64,000 nt of DNA from Lantana camara (Eukaryota; Streptophyta; Magnoliopsida; Lamiales; Verbenaceae), in contig CM074858.1 of the NCBI GenBank assembly GCA_037501455.1, positions 75,428,501 through 75,492,500 on the forward strand, in the 5' to 3' direction. The notes beneath the pieces are model-generated. The model ran no database searches. It saw only the letters and a list, made by a program, of their open reading frames with translations, and was not told the DNA's origin. The translations under genes were made by a program, and so were the position numbers. Below are positions 22,101-32,731 of the stretch, in pieces; within the stretch, counting starts at the first letter, position 1; each line of letters opens with the position of its first letter.

Positions 22101-22449
22101 GATTTGTATGTTTGATATTCGGGACAGGTTAGGACAGGTTCGTGGAATTAGTTGAACCCGTTTTTGTTGTATGATTATTCGGGACAGGTTAGGACAAGAT
22201 TACTTGATTAGTTAAACCCGTTTACTTATGGTTGTTGATTAAAGTTTTTAATAGTTCATATTTTGCATCGCTTCCGCATTCAGGTTTTGCATATTTTACT
22301 TGTACAAGGTTAGGTACCGCCTAGCTTAGGTTGTATTTTTCGTTTGTCACCCGTTCGCTATGACTTGGTGCGTGTGCGGACTTTCCATTTCGTACCACGT
22401 GTCGGGTTATAGTGCGGGGGTGTGGTGCCCCACTGCTTGGGGTGCTACA
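19108..22449 (+). repeat. Element B 3' LTR
   Basis: Same boundaries as the 5' LTR. It lacks the segment equivalent to about 14103-14427. At the deletion point (20284-20307) lies a second copy of a segment from about 80 bp upstream. A ~40-bp duplication (CGAACTGTATATGTACGAGCA) lies near 21063-21119. Confidence 0.9.
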
Positions 22450-22454
22450 CCACC
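22450..22454. repeat. TSD of element B (right copy)
   Basis: CCACC immediately after the LTR end TGCTACA. Confidence 0.85.
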
Positions 22455-22585
22455 ACATCCCCCGCACCTAACCCCGAACCTACATATGAAATAGGAATCC
22501 ATACATGATCCCAGGACTAAATGAACGGGAACCTACACATACTCGCTAAGCCAGGCGGAGCTAAGATAGGACCAGAGCGCGAGTC
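22455..22585 (-). repeat. Terminal fragment of a minus-oriented LTR
   Basis: CACATCCCCCGCACC..GAACCTACATATGAAAT..AGGCGGAGCTA matches the outer ~130 bp of minus LTRs such as 37405-37530. The outermost bases are displaced or lost at B's insertion site. Confidence 0.5.
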
Positions 22586-22832
22586 AGTTTTCCTGCCAAA
22601 TTCGGAGTATTTTGGCCATATCTCTCTTATTCCTTAACCAAATGAGTTGACTCTTGAGCCCACTTAACCCTAGTTAAGCCTAACATCTCTCTCCCTAACC
22701 CTCATTTGAAAATATCAGCCAAGAGAAAGAAAAGGGCTACTGAACCGAGAGAGGAAGAGAAAGGGATTTTTTGCACTATTCATTTTGCAATTTCAAGCTT
22801 AATACTTCTCTGATTCGCCTCAAATTCGAAAG

Positions 22833-22838
22833 GTAAGT
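22833..22838 (+). promoter_or_regulatory. Putative LTR splice donor TCGAAAG|GTAAGT
   Basis: Consensus plant 5' splice site after a conserved exon-like stretch (ATTCGCCTCAAATTCGAAAG). The same site recurs at 28651, 29646 and 36574. It would splice an LTR-initiated transcript into the interior; no RNA evidence is available here. Confidence 0.5.
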
Positions 22839-23210
22839 CCATGATTTGATTCTCCATCTTCTCATATTTCTCTTAAGTGTTGGTTTGCTGAATTTCATGG
22901 AGGTTCGAGCATGAAATGTGATAAGTCAAGCTGATTTTATGTGTTTATGGAAATGAATTCAATATGTATGAAGTGTAGGAAATTTTGCTTTAAGTTGGGA
23001 CTGGTACGTGACTGAAATTTTGGAAAAATGGTACCGTTTTCTTTGTTGTTCTTGTTGCTGGAATTGCTATCAGTTTTGCCTTTGTTTCTCCTGCCGTTTT
23101 CCTATTGTGTTGTTGCTGTTACACCACTCTGCTGTTGCTGCGTGAAAGGGATGAAAAACAAGGGTGTTTGCTGTTGCTTTGCTGCTGCGCGAAGTGATAT
23201 CTCCCCGGGA

Positions 23211-23248
23211 GGGGAGTGTGGCTTTGCAATTCTCCCCGGGAGGGGAGA
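23211..23248 (+). repeat. LTR palindromes, CTCCCCGGGAGGGGAG type
   Basis: Two copies of a 16-bp GC palindrome about 20 bp apart, in the same relative place as the GACACCCCCGTGTC arrays of other LTRs. Confidence 0.75.
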
Positions 23249-24210
23249 TTAGAGCTGCTGCTGTGCTGCCTTGGTGCATGTGTGTGTATACATAATATAT
23301 ATTTATGGTTTGGATTTGCAGGCATTAACTTTGTGTATGTATATATATGGGTTATAACGTGAATGCATGTATATATGTAATACATTGTTTGTGCATGGAC
23401 GTTTAATATATTTAATATATTATATGAAATGTATTTAAGCATTAATTCATTAATATGAATTTATTTGTTTAGATTGTGAACACTTTAAAAAGTTATCATT
23501 TTAAGTGACTTAAATGGTGTGATTTACAGGAATGCGTACGTTGATGAATTTATTAATGTATGAATTTATGAATGCGATGCTAACATGTTAAATGATGTGT
23601 TATGTCCGTTATATGAAATTTATGAGTCCGTTTGATGTAAAACATATGATTTATGAAGTGATATGAATTTAAATGTACTAAGTGTTATTCTATTTCAACT
23701 CTTGTGCATTCTTACCCCCTTTTAGGAACTTTAAAATTATGGATGCTCTTAATATGCTATTGTATGATACGTTATGAATTTATTTGACGGGATATGAGTT
23801 CAATTCTTGAATTATTCGTGTGATATTATGTTATTTGCTTCAATATGCCTAAGTGTGAATTTATTTGAACTTCATATGCATCGTTTGCATCCATATGCAT
23901 TAGCCGAGCGTTTCTTTGGTTTATATGGAGTCTTAGCCTTGGTTCTTGTGTTTAGATTGTTCGAAGGGAGTTGCTCATGGGGTGCTTTGGGCTGTTCGTT
24001 CGGTTTGTTCGTCAAGGTGAGGTTTAGGTTTGTTTTCTTTTAGTTAACGCGACCTACGACCCTATATGCTCGTTTTGAAGCCTGCATGCGAATATATATT
24101 ATATGTATATTAAATATGTGTCTTATGATATGTTATGATTCTTGTTAATTCGATTTAATATGAATTTTTCTAAAATTATACGTATGGGCGTATATAAGCT
24201 TAAAAGCGAA

Positions 24211-24347
24211 GGGAGCCACAGTTTCTCCCGTTGGTTCTTGAGAGATGGGGTTTCTCTCGTTGCTTGTTTGAGAGACGGGGTTTCTCTCGTTGTTTGTTTG
24301 AGAGACGGGCTTCTCACGTTGCTTGCTTGAGAGACGGGGCTCTCTCG
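24211..24347 (+). repeat. Hairpin array of element C
   Basis: Units GGGAGCCACAGTTTCTCCC and GAGAGACGGGGTTTCTCTC, about 30 bp apart, separated by GTTGYTTGYTT-like linkers. Confidence 0.85.
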
Positions 24348-24534
24348 TTGTTTCTTTCTACTTATTTAGCTGCTCTAGCGACATTATAGTTTTCGAATGG
24401 GTAAGTTCCGGTGAGTTAAGGGTCGTGATTTAACAGCTTTGAAGACCTTTTCCGAACTAATTCCTGATGGGGAGTTGCTAACCCGCGTGGGATGAACACG
24501 GGAGAGTTGCTTAAGAGTTTAGAACTCGAGGCGA

Positions 24535-24554
24535 TGGACCTGAGGACAGGTCCA
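24535..24554 (+). other. Pre-PPT hairpin of element C
   Basis: TGGACCT-GAGGAC-AGGTCCA, a 7-bp stem directly followed by the polypurine tract. Confidence 0.8.
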
Positions 24555-24571
24555 TTTTAAGGGGGAGAGGT

Positions 24572-25604
24572 TCTAACAATTTCAATTATTCAGGTACGCA
24601 CGCCACGCGTGTGAGTTTGAGAGTTAGAATTGTTAAGCATGTTTAATTGCATTATGTGACCAAGTGATTATTTGATTAATTGCTTAATTGTCTAGGTGAT
24701 CATTTTAATTGCAAATTCCATTGCATATCATTTCACAACATATTTTCATATATGAAGTTTTATATACTAAACCTAATTTCAATAGAATAACATTTCATTT
24801 ATATCATTCATTCATACAAGAGACATGCAATTTTATATATACATATATATGCATAATTTCCCTACACTAATACACTCACACATGCATTATATATGTATAT
24901 ATTAATAGAGCACTAAAGATTATATATACATATAATATACGTAATATCTTACGTTATACATATACATCCTATATCTATATATATTACATACATTACATAC
25001 ATTGTATACATTAAATCATATATACAAGACTCGCACACCCAACACACACTAAATCTCTACAACACACGCAAAACCCGTTCTCTCATTTCATCACATTCAT
25101 CTTGGAGCAAGAAGAAGAGAAGGATTAAGGATTCAAGAAGGATCATCATCTTCATCATCTCATGATTTCCATTGCATCATTTTCTTCCAAGGTTGGTTCT
25201 TGGGTTGGTACATATATCTGTGTGTAGGTGTGTGTTTGTATGAGGGTTTGTTAGAATCTTGAGCTTTGATTTAAATTCTTGTTGTTAAGTATGATTTTAT
25301 GAGCAATCTACGTGTGTATACTTGACTTCCTAGCCTTGTTCCTTTGTGACTTCAATGGCTTGCATATAATTGAAGTTTGGAAGAATTTTATTATTGTTTG
25401 GATTGATCCTTGGCTCAAACTTGTGAATTATGTGGAGTAATTGAAGTATGCATTGTGTATAAGTGTTATAACTTGATTCTTGTCTTATTAGTTGGTGTTT
25501 TGTGGTGTTTTTGTGACTCCCGAGCCTTTCCCCTGTTTTTACCCTGCTTTTCCTGCATTTTTTCGGGCCTGTATCGAATCCACGGTCGTGGATTTGAGGC
25601 AGGA
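24572..25604 (+). repeat. LTR fragment C1, corrupted start
   Basis: Begins TCTAACAATTTC where TGTAAC is expected, directly after the polypurine tract. It has the usual TTCAGGTACGCAC motif, AT-rich U3-like sequence with TATATA runs (24830-25010), and CAAGAAGAAGAG. It ends in a palindrome (AATCCACG/CGTGGATT, about 25577-25594), where a second LTR starts. Confidence 0.6.
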
Positions 25605-26494
25605 TGTAAGGCCCCAATTTCCGGCTTTCCAGGTACGCACTACATGTGTGAATTTTTCAAGAGCTAGAATTATTTTTAATTCTTTTGTTTATTAAATTCT
25701 TGTTTATTAAATTCCTATAATTCGTGACAATTCCTATAATTCGTGACAAGTCGCATAAATTATATTTCAATGTGATTACATGACATATGTATCAATTTGA
25801 GCATTATTTTAAAATTAGTGGGCTAAATTGCACATATATTCTTGGGCTTGATTGATCTTTCCCCAAACTTTCTATACTTAATTGCATAACTTATAGAACT
25901 TGGAGGATTTAGTTGGAAATACCACATTTTTCCAAATATTTTACGGTGTATGCATTTCTTCCAGATTCTTCACTTCATTTTTTCATCAAGAATCATCTCC
26001 ATATTTGCTTCCTCCCTAACCGAACCAAACTCTCCAACAAGAGAAGAGGCATTTCATCCTCTCAAGCTATTTTGTTGAAGGAATTATGAACTTTGTAGCT
26101 CAAATCATCCATATCCTTCTTCTTTATCTCACCCTTTTCATCCAAGGTAATATGTAGGATTTCATGATGATAATTCTTGAAGCTAGGGTTAGGATTTGAT
26201 TACAATAAATTGTTAATATGATGTTAAAAGTAGGATTACAAGCTTTAAACTCGAATTCCATACATAAATCTTGTAAATTAGGGAGTTTCATGGCATGTAT
26301 GTTCATGGGGTTTGATCTTGGTTCTTGATGATTCAAGTTATAATTAAGTGTTTATATTAGTTTTATTGTACCTTAAGCATGTATTCATATCCCTTTTCAT
26401 GAATTCATGCCTTTGGTGATGGAATTATACAAGTTATGATGATTTAGAGATTAGTTCGTGCATCCTCTGTTTCTTCCCCTGTTTTTGCATATTC

Positions 26495-26712
26495 TGCATA
26501 ACGGGAACGGCCCTTCCCGTTCCCTTTGTATTTGGGGAACGGTCGTTCCCATAGTGTGATTCATATGTAGGGCGGCGAGGACGGGAACGACCCTTCCCAT
26601 TTTGGCTTACAAGCCGGAACGGCCTTTTCCATCCTCGGGGCACAGTGTCGGGATCTAGGAATGGCCCTTCCCATTTTATGCTAAAACCCGGAACGGCCGT
26701 TCCCAGGGCTCT
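26495..26712 (+). repeat. LTR palindromes, GGGAACGGCCGTTCCC type
   Basis: Six or so imperfect GGGAACGG..CCGTTCCC units in about 210 bp, each an inverted repeat. Private to this LTR family in the window. Confidence 0.75.
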
Positions 26713-27064
26713 GGAAGGACAGAAAGTTTCTACATAAAACATGAATTTCCATTTCCTTTTCTTTACCTCTATTTGATCCCAATCTGCTATTATATGATCA
26801 ATATCATGTCATAATATGAATATATTATACTACATTGTTCATTGCATGCCATCTCGTCACTTGATCATGCCGTGTGTTTTATCTGATAGCGTTATCAAGG
26901 TATGGTCTAATGAGGGTACAAATGTTTCTATTCCTTGCCCAGTGTTTTCCAAAACAGAGATAGGGATCAATAAGCGCGTTCATACATTCATGAATCATCG
27001 TTTCAACCGTTAGAAAGCAAGTCAGGTCATGCAAATCCATGCACGTACCGTGGTTATTGTGTTA

Positions 27065-27165
27065 TTGTCAGGATCATGCAAAGCAATGCCGGCACCGTGT
27101 TATCGTGATCATCGTGATTATCGTATCATCGTGTTATCGTGATCATCGTGACTATCGTGTTATCA
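27065..27165 (+). repeat. ATCGTG/TTATCGTG simple repeat
   Basis: Degenerate tandem CATCGTGATTATCGT units inside LTR C2. Confidence 0.7.
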
Positions 27166-27376
27166 TGTAACGCTCGTCAGCCGCAGGAGCTAAGTGCTAT
27201 GCGGGGCAGCGTGCTATGCACATGGGAGCCACCTCTTGAACCTGTGGGGCAAAGTGCTACATGTACGGGAGCCACCTCCTGAACCCGTAGGAGCCACCTC
27301 TAGAATCCTGACGCTACGAGTATCGTGTTATCGTGAATGGTGAAGGCTCGCTACCTTCCCATTATCGTGTTATAGT

Positions 27377-27480
27377 GATTGGAGTGATGGAGGGATTGGA
27401 GTGATGGAGTATATTGGAGTGATGGAGAGATTGGAGTGATGCTGTTTATTGGTGTAATAGGGTTCATGGGAGTGATGGAG
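27377..27480 (+). repeat. TTGGAGTGATGGA minisatellite
   Basis: About six variable copies of a 16-20-bp unit with core GGAGTGATGGAG. Confidence 0.75.
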
Positions 27481-27886
27481 TTATTCGGGAAATCAATATA
27501 CATGCTGTGTTCTTGCAGGTACGTTCTAGGCGGAATTGAGCTGAGTCGAGTCCTTGCATTCGAGCCACGCAAGGTGTATTTATTTATTTGTTTATCATTT
27601 CCAAGGAATTATTGTCAAGACTACTTGTTATCTATTCAGGAGATGATAATGTATTGATAGGTAAAATCCAAGTGTAAATTACTTGATAAATGATCGATAG
27701 TATAGCATGCTTTCGCTTTGTTCTGTTACATGTATGAGTTAATCTCGTCTAGCTTGTTGTTTTACTTGCATTGCCACCCGTTCGCTATAGGTTGGTTCGT
27801 GTACGGAGTACCCGTTTCGTATGTGGATTGACCTATAGTGCGGGGGTGTGGCATCCTTACAAATTCGGGTGCTATACAAGAGCTAC

Positions 27887-29478
27887 TGTAACATCCCGCT
27901 CGTCCGGCCTTGCCAGGTACGCCTTCACGGGTGAGCTATGTACGCTTTTAATTATTTAATTATGTAAATTAAGTGTTTATTATACTTCTATGTGATATAT
28001 TTGAATTATTTGAAACTTATTTGACCTTATGTGATTTACTTATATGTGTTCGTTTTCTTTGTTTCGTTCTTGCTCCGTTTGTGTCCGTTTTCGTTTTTGA
28101 TCTTTGTGACTACGTGCTATGTGTGACTTATATGTGTTATGAATGTATCTTTATGCTCATTACTTGTTTTTGAGTTCATTTGATACGGTTTTGAAACCGT
28201 TTTATGTTTTAGGGACATAAGGGCCTAACGAGCTTTAGCGCACCTTGTGTTCCGGAAGGCTTAACTTGAGCTCGGGAATTCGGATTCGAATTCTGGAAGA
28301 TGCGTTGGACTCGGAACGAAGAAGTTGAGACAAAGAATCAAGATTCATATTTTTGTAAGCCCATTTGATTACCCGTTTTTCGACCGGAACGAGCCCTTGT
28401 GCTTAAGAGTACCATTTTGTTGACTAATCTTCACTTGTGGGACTCCATTTAACCCCAATTAAGACCCTAACCTTGACTTATATGTATCTAACCATCCCTC
28501 ACTCTATCCTACTCCCCCATTTCGTCCCACACCCAAGAAAAAAGAAAGGAAAGTGCAGCAACTTCAGCTCCAAGAAGGGAAGGAAGAAACCCTTGGCCAT
28601 TTTCATAATTTTGAGCTCAAATCACATCCGAATCTTCTCAAATTCGAAAGGTAAGTTTATGATTGTAATCTACACTCTCTCTTCTCTATTATATGTGGAT
28701 TTGAGTTGAATTCATTGGTGGATTGATGAGTTCTAGCAAGTATGTGAATAGTAGAGATTGGATGAATTTGATGATTCTTGCTTATTTTGTCGCTGAATTT
28801 GTTGCTACTTATATGGCATGAATATATGATAAATTAGTGTTATTTTCATGTTTGGTTTATGTGTTTTCTTTGACTTTAGAGACTCCCCAAGGCTTGCACC
28901 AAAATCCCCTGTTTTTCTCTCCAAAATCTGATATGTTGCTTGCTGTCTGGTCCTCTCTGTACGGAGACACGGGGGTGTCTCGGTTTGCTCTATGTTGGTG
29001 GCACGGGCGTGTCACCTTCTGGTTTCCGTTGTTCGTCCCCTGTACTGAGACACGGGGGTGTCTCAGCTTGTTCTTCCAGGGGGCACGGGCGTGTCCCCTA
29101 GGAATTCTCGTTTTTTGCCAGTCTTTGCATGGCCTTGCTTCCTTTTCATTTCTTTTAGTTAGCTTTCTTGTCTTGTTTATGACTCGTATGCTTCATTAAC
29201 TTGTTACATTATGTGTTAAGCTTAATGTTGTGAATCCTTGACTTGTTTTATACCCTCGTTTGTGAATTATGAACTTATATGCAACACATGCTCTCATAAG
29301 ACCTAAGTGTGAATTTATTTTATGTCCTTTGCATCATGAACATATATACGCATCCGCCGAGCATCTAATGTGATTCATATTGAGTATAAGTTTGTCTTTT
29401 GTCTTTCCTTTGCCTTTAGGTTCGTTCCTTGGTTGACGAGGTTTGTCCACTTGACGTTCTGGTTTGCTTCCTTGGTTA
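27887..29478 (+). repeat. LTR 5' fragment fused to element E's left LTR
   Basis: Starts TGTAACATCCCGCTCG and continues through AATTCGAAAG|GTAAGT (donor at 28651) and a GAGACACGGGGGTGTCTC palindrome array (28970-29096). At 29478/29479 it passes into E-family sequence at TTAACCCTAGTTAAGCCC. The first part of E's own LTR is therefore replaced by another family's LTR start. Confidence 0.65.
28970..29096 (+). repeat. LTR palindromes, GACACGGGGGTGTC type
   Basis: Four units: two GAGACACGGGGGTGTCTC and two GGCACGGGCGTGTC-like. Confidence 0.75.
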
Positions 29479-32400
29479 ACCCTAGTTAAGCCCTATATCT
29501 CTATCCCTAACCCTCATTTCGAAAATATCAGCCAAGAGAAGGAAAAGATCTGCTGAACCGAGAGAGAAAGAGAAAGGGATTTTCTGCACTATTCATTTTG
29601 CAATTTCAAGCTCAATACTTCTCCGATTCGCCTCAAATTCGAAAGGTAAGTCCATGATTTGATTCTTCATCTTCTCTTCTTTCTTTTAAGTGCTTATTTT
29701 CTGATTTCCATTTAGATTTGGGCATGCTTTGTTGAAGAACATGAATAGTTAGGTTTATATGAAATTTTGTTGAATTCTTGACCATCCTTGTTTCGTTCTT
29801 GAATTGCAGCCAGATATATGATCTATTTGGTCTATTAGTTTCATTTTTATGCATGATTTTCATGTTTCTTGAGTGTATAATGATCTTTCATACCTGCACT
29901 TCATGAAAAGCTTGAAGAAATGAGTTTAAATTCCATCCATTTTCATCCTTGCTGCTGCGTGCGAATTTGCTGTTGTTTTATTGTTCTTTGCCTGCGTTTT
30001 TGGTGTGATTTTGGTGCCTTGTTGCTGCTGTGTTGTTGCTGATTCATGGCTCTGCTGCTGCTGGGTAAAAAGGGAAGAGAAACGGGGAATGTTACCTGCT
30101 GTTGCATCTGCATCATTCTCCCCGGCTAGGGAGAATTTGTTCGTGTGGAGTACCCGGCCGGGTAGTGTCCGTGCAGTAGTTTCCTGCAGCTGTTCATCCT
30201 TAATTAATATGTGCTTTGGTTTGTATTTCATGCGTGTGGCGTATTGAATGGCTGCATGGTTTTAATTTTACATGAGTGTACGTGAATGCATGCATTTCTT
30301 TGTGTTTGAAAGGGCTGATGCATATATATATATATATATATCTATTAATTACAAGCTTTGAAGATTTCATATGTAATATATGAGTATGCTTTAATGCAGG
30401 GAAATGTATTATATACATATGTAATAAATGTGTAATATAGGCATGTACGTGAAGTATATATATATATATAATCTATGCATGCATGTTTATATATATATTA
30501 TATACATATTAATTATGTGATTTTCATTTGTTTAATCTTTGAATATTTCTTTGAAAATCATGATTTTCAGTGACTTAAATGGTGTGGTTTCGATGAATGC
30601 GAACGTGTATGAATATATGAATGCGATGCTAACATGTTAAATGATGTGTTATGTCCGTTACATGAAATTTATGAGTCCGTTCGATGTAAAATATGTGATT
30701 TATGAATTAATATGAATTTAAATGTACTAAATGTTATTTTATTTCAACTCTTGTGCATTTCTTACCCTTCTTAGGAACTTTAAAATTATGGATGCTCGTG
30801 GTATGATATTAAACGACTTAATATGAATTTATTTGACGTAAAATGAGTTTGTTTCTTGGATTATTTGTGTGTGATATTTCGTTAATTGCTCCAATATGCC
30901 TAAGTATGAATTTATATGAAGTGCATTGCATCATTTGCACCCATATGCATTTTCCGAGCGTTTCTATGGTTCATATGGAGTCTTAGCCTTGTTTCTTGTG
31001 TTTAGATTGTTCGAAGGAAGTTGCTCGTGGGTTGCTTTGAGCCGTCCCTTCGGTTTGTACGTCAAGGTGAGGTTTTAGGTTTGTTAAAGTTAATGCGACC
31101 TACAACCCTATATGTTCGTTTTCAGGCCCGCATGCGATTATATTATTATATTTATATAATAGATATGTGTATATATGATATGTTTATGACTTTGTCATAT
31201 GATTAAATATTTTGAATTATAAATATACGAACATAAGTAAGCTCGAAAACGTTTTGCAACGAGGCTATGCTCCAAACCGTGTACTTTCAAGATAGCTAAG
31301 GATTAGGATGACATGGAGAGGTATGTCTATAGCATACACTAAGTTGCAAGGTATGGTATGTTTGATAAGGTACGTATGTTATGATTAAGTTACGTTTTGT
31401 TTCGAGCAAGTTATGGTACGATATGTTCTGGTATGATATGTTTTGTTCGATGGGCCCCGGAGCTGTGGGTAAGGGAGACCCGGGACGACGATGGGGTCGC
31501 CGGTTATGACCCCTGTGCACATTCTCCTGTTGGATAGGATCAACCCGGAACCCACTAGGAGGTTTGGTGGGGGACGGAATCCTCGGGCGTGAGCGTCATG
31601 AAACTCACGACCCATACATAACATAATAGATGGCTAGGGTCGCGCAACCCTTCCATCACTGGAGAAGGAGGTTTGTTCTTTAATGTTACTTTTGTTTTGA
31701 TTTGTAATGTTTGATTCGTATGAGGAGCCCAGGATGGGATTGGTGCTCGTACTCGCCGAGCTTTTTGTACGTTATGTTGATTATGAAACGGGATAGGACT
31801 TTTAAATTAAAGATACGCTATGATTTTGATATGATATGTATACGGTTGTTTTAAAATTGATTTTGGTGTGCAAAACCCTATTCCCGGTTCATAGTCTTTT
31901 GTTTTAGTACGTGCTATGCTTTATATTATGTATCGCGTGAGTGTCTTCAGCCCCCTCACTCACTCAAGTTGTAGACTGATCCCTCTCCTTTTTCCCCCTT
32001 TTAGTTGCAGGTGCAGGGTTCGGGTCGAGCTACGCGACGGTCGTCTTTTGGGGGCTTTTGAGTCAAGTTGTTTGAGTCTTTTTGCATTCTGCATCTTTAT
32101 CTTTATGCCTTGGAATTTTAAAAATATATAAGCCTATGATTATGTATTTAACGTATCTCGTTGATTTGTTATAACTCGGGACAGGTTTCTAGGATAAGAA
32201 TGAACCCGTTATGTATTTATGTATTTATGTTTTATGTTTGATTTACGGGATTAGGTATCTATACTAGTTGAACCCGTCACCTGTTTATATTTGGCATCTT
32301 GCTTGATTGAACATATTTGTGATCCTGTTGCTTCCGCATTTGATTTTGTTATCGTGGCGCACTCTGTTTTAGAGTCTAGACCGCCTAGCCTAGGAGTGTG

Positions 32401-32514
32401 TTTTTATTTATCTTCCGTTCGTCATGGCTTGGTGCGTGTGCGGAGTTCCCATTTCGTTACATGTGTCGAGCTATGGTGCGGGGGATGTGGTTCCCTTCGC
32501 TCCGGGGTGCTACA
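29479..32514 (+). repeat. Element E left LTR (5' part missing)
   Basis: Closely similar to 36395-37404 over its first kilobase. It has a splice donor TCGAAAG|GTAAGT at 29646, palindromes at 30117-30166, TA runs near 30325 and 30455, and ends GGGGTGCTACA. Confidence 0.8.
30117..30166 (+). repeat. LTR palindromes CTCCCCGGCTAGGGAG and TACCCGGCCGGGTA
   Basis: Two different GC palindromes about 22 bp apart. The right LTR copy (37046-37094) has a changed first palindrome (TCTCCCTGACCAGGGAGA) in which the arms still pair. Confidence 0.75.
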
Positions 32515-32523
32515 TCTTAAAAA

Positions 32524-32538
32524 GGGTATCAGTGCTCC
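32524..32538 (+). other. Degenerate primer-binding site of element E
   Basis: GGGTATCAGTGCTC, two mismatches from the TGGTATCAGAGC consensus, ten bases after the LTR end. Confidence 0.7.
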
Positions 32539-32731
32539 GGGTTGCAAAACCAGAGCTCTAGTGTCGTGTTGGGTCTGTCTAGGTCGTTCGGCTTAGGATT
32601 ATGTGTATTTCTGCATTCATTTGCACCATATATGTGAATTAATTGTTTTATTTACATTAATTGTTCACATAAACATGCATTTACTAAACCCCCATCCATC
32701 GATATTTCTTGGAATTGTTTTCTTATTTAGG

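Larger units (their letters stand above)
12920..22449 (+). mobile_element. Element B: non-coding LARD-like LTR retrotransposon
   Basis: Complete plus-strand element of 9,530 bp with TSD CCACC (12915-12919 and 22450-22454). LTRs are 12920-16548 (3,629 bp) and 19108-22449 (3,342 bp). They differ by scattered substitutions and a ~325-bp deletion in the right copy. The 2,559-bp interior has a perfect tRNA-Met primer site, intron-like blocks, an 82-nt exon-like inverted repeat, a hairpin array, a pre-PPT hairpin and a polypurine tract, but no gag or pol that I can recognise. It fits the definition of a large retrotransposon derivative and shares internal architecture with H. Confidence 0.9.
22586..24210 (+). 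repeat. Plus-oriented LTR fragment related to element E
   Basis: Collinear with 29479-31245: the GGAGTATTTTGGCCATATCTC region, the exon-like end TCGAAAG|GTAAGT (donor at 22833), CTGCTG-rich sequence, palindromes CTCCCCGGGAGGGGAG (23211-23226 and 23231-23248), AT-rich sequence, and GTCAAGGTGAGG. Both ends are truncated. Confidence 0.7.
24211..24571 (+). mobile_element. Element C: 3' end of an internal region
   Basis: A fragment joined abruptly to the preceding LTR piece. It holds a five-unit hairpin array (24211-24347), about 190 bp of unrecognised sequence, the pre-PPT hairpin TGGACCT-GAGGAC-AGGTCCA (24535-24554) and the tract TTTTAAGGGGGAGAGG. The rest of the element is missing. Confidence 0.75.
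25605..27878 (+). repeat. LTR C2, nearly complete solo-like LTR
   Basis: Starts TGTAAGGCCCC and ends CGGGTGCTATACA. It contains TCATCCAAG|GTAATA (a possible donor near 26143), a GGGAACGGCCGTTCCC palindrome array, ATCGTG simple repeats (27065-27165), a GGAGTGATGGA minisatellite (27377-27480) and the conserved 3' stem CTATAGGT/ACCTATAG. The next bases, AGAGCTAC, look like a remnant of a primer site. Confidence 0.65.

Noticed and set aside
30325..30340. TATATA runs as core promoters
   Set aside because: TA microsatellites are common here and lie well downstream of the probable transcription start; no positional support.
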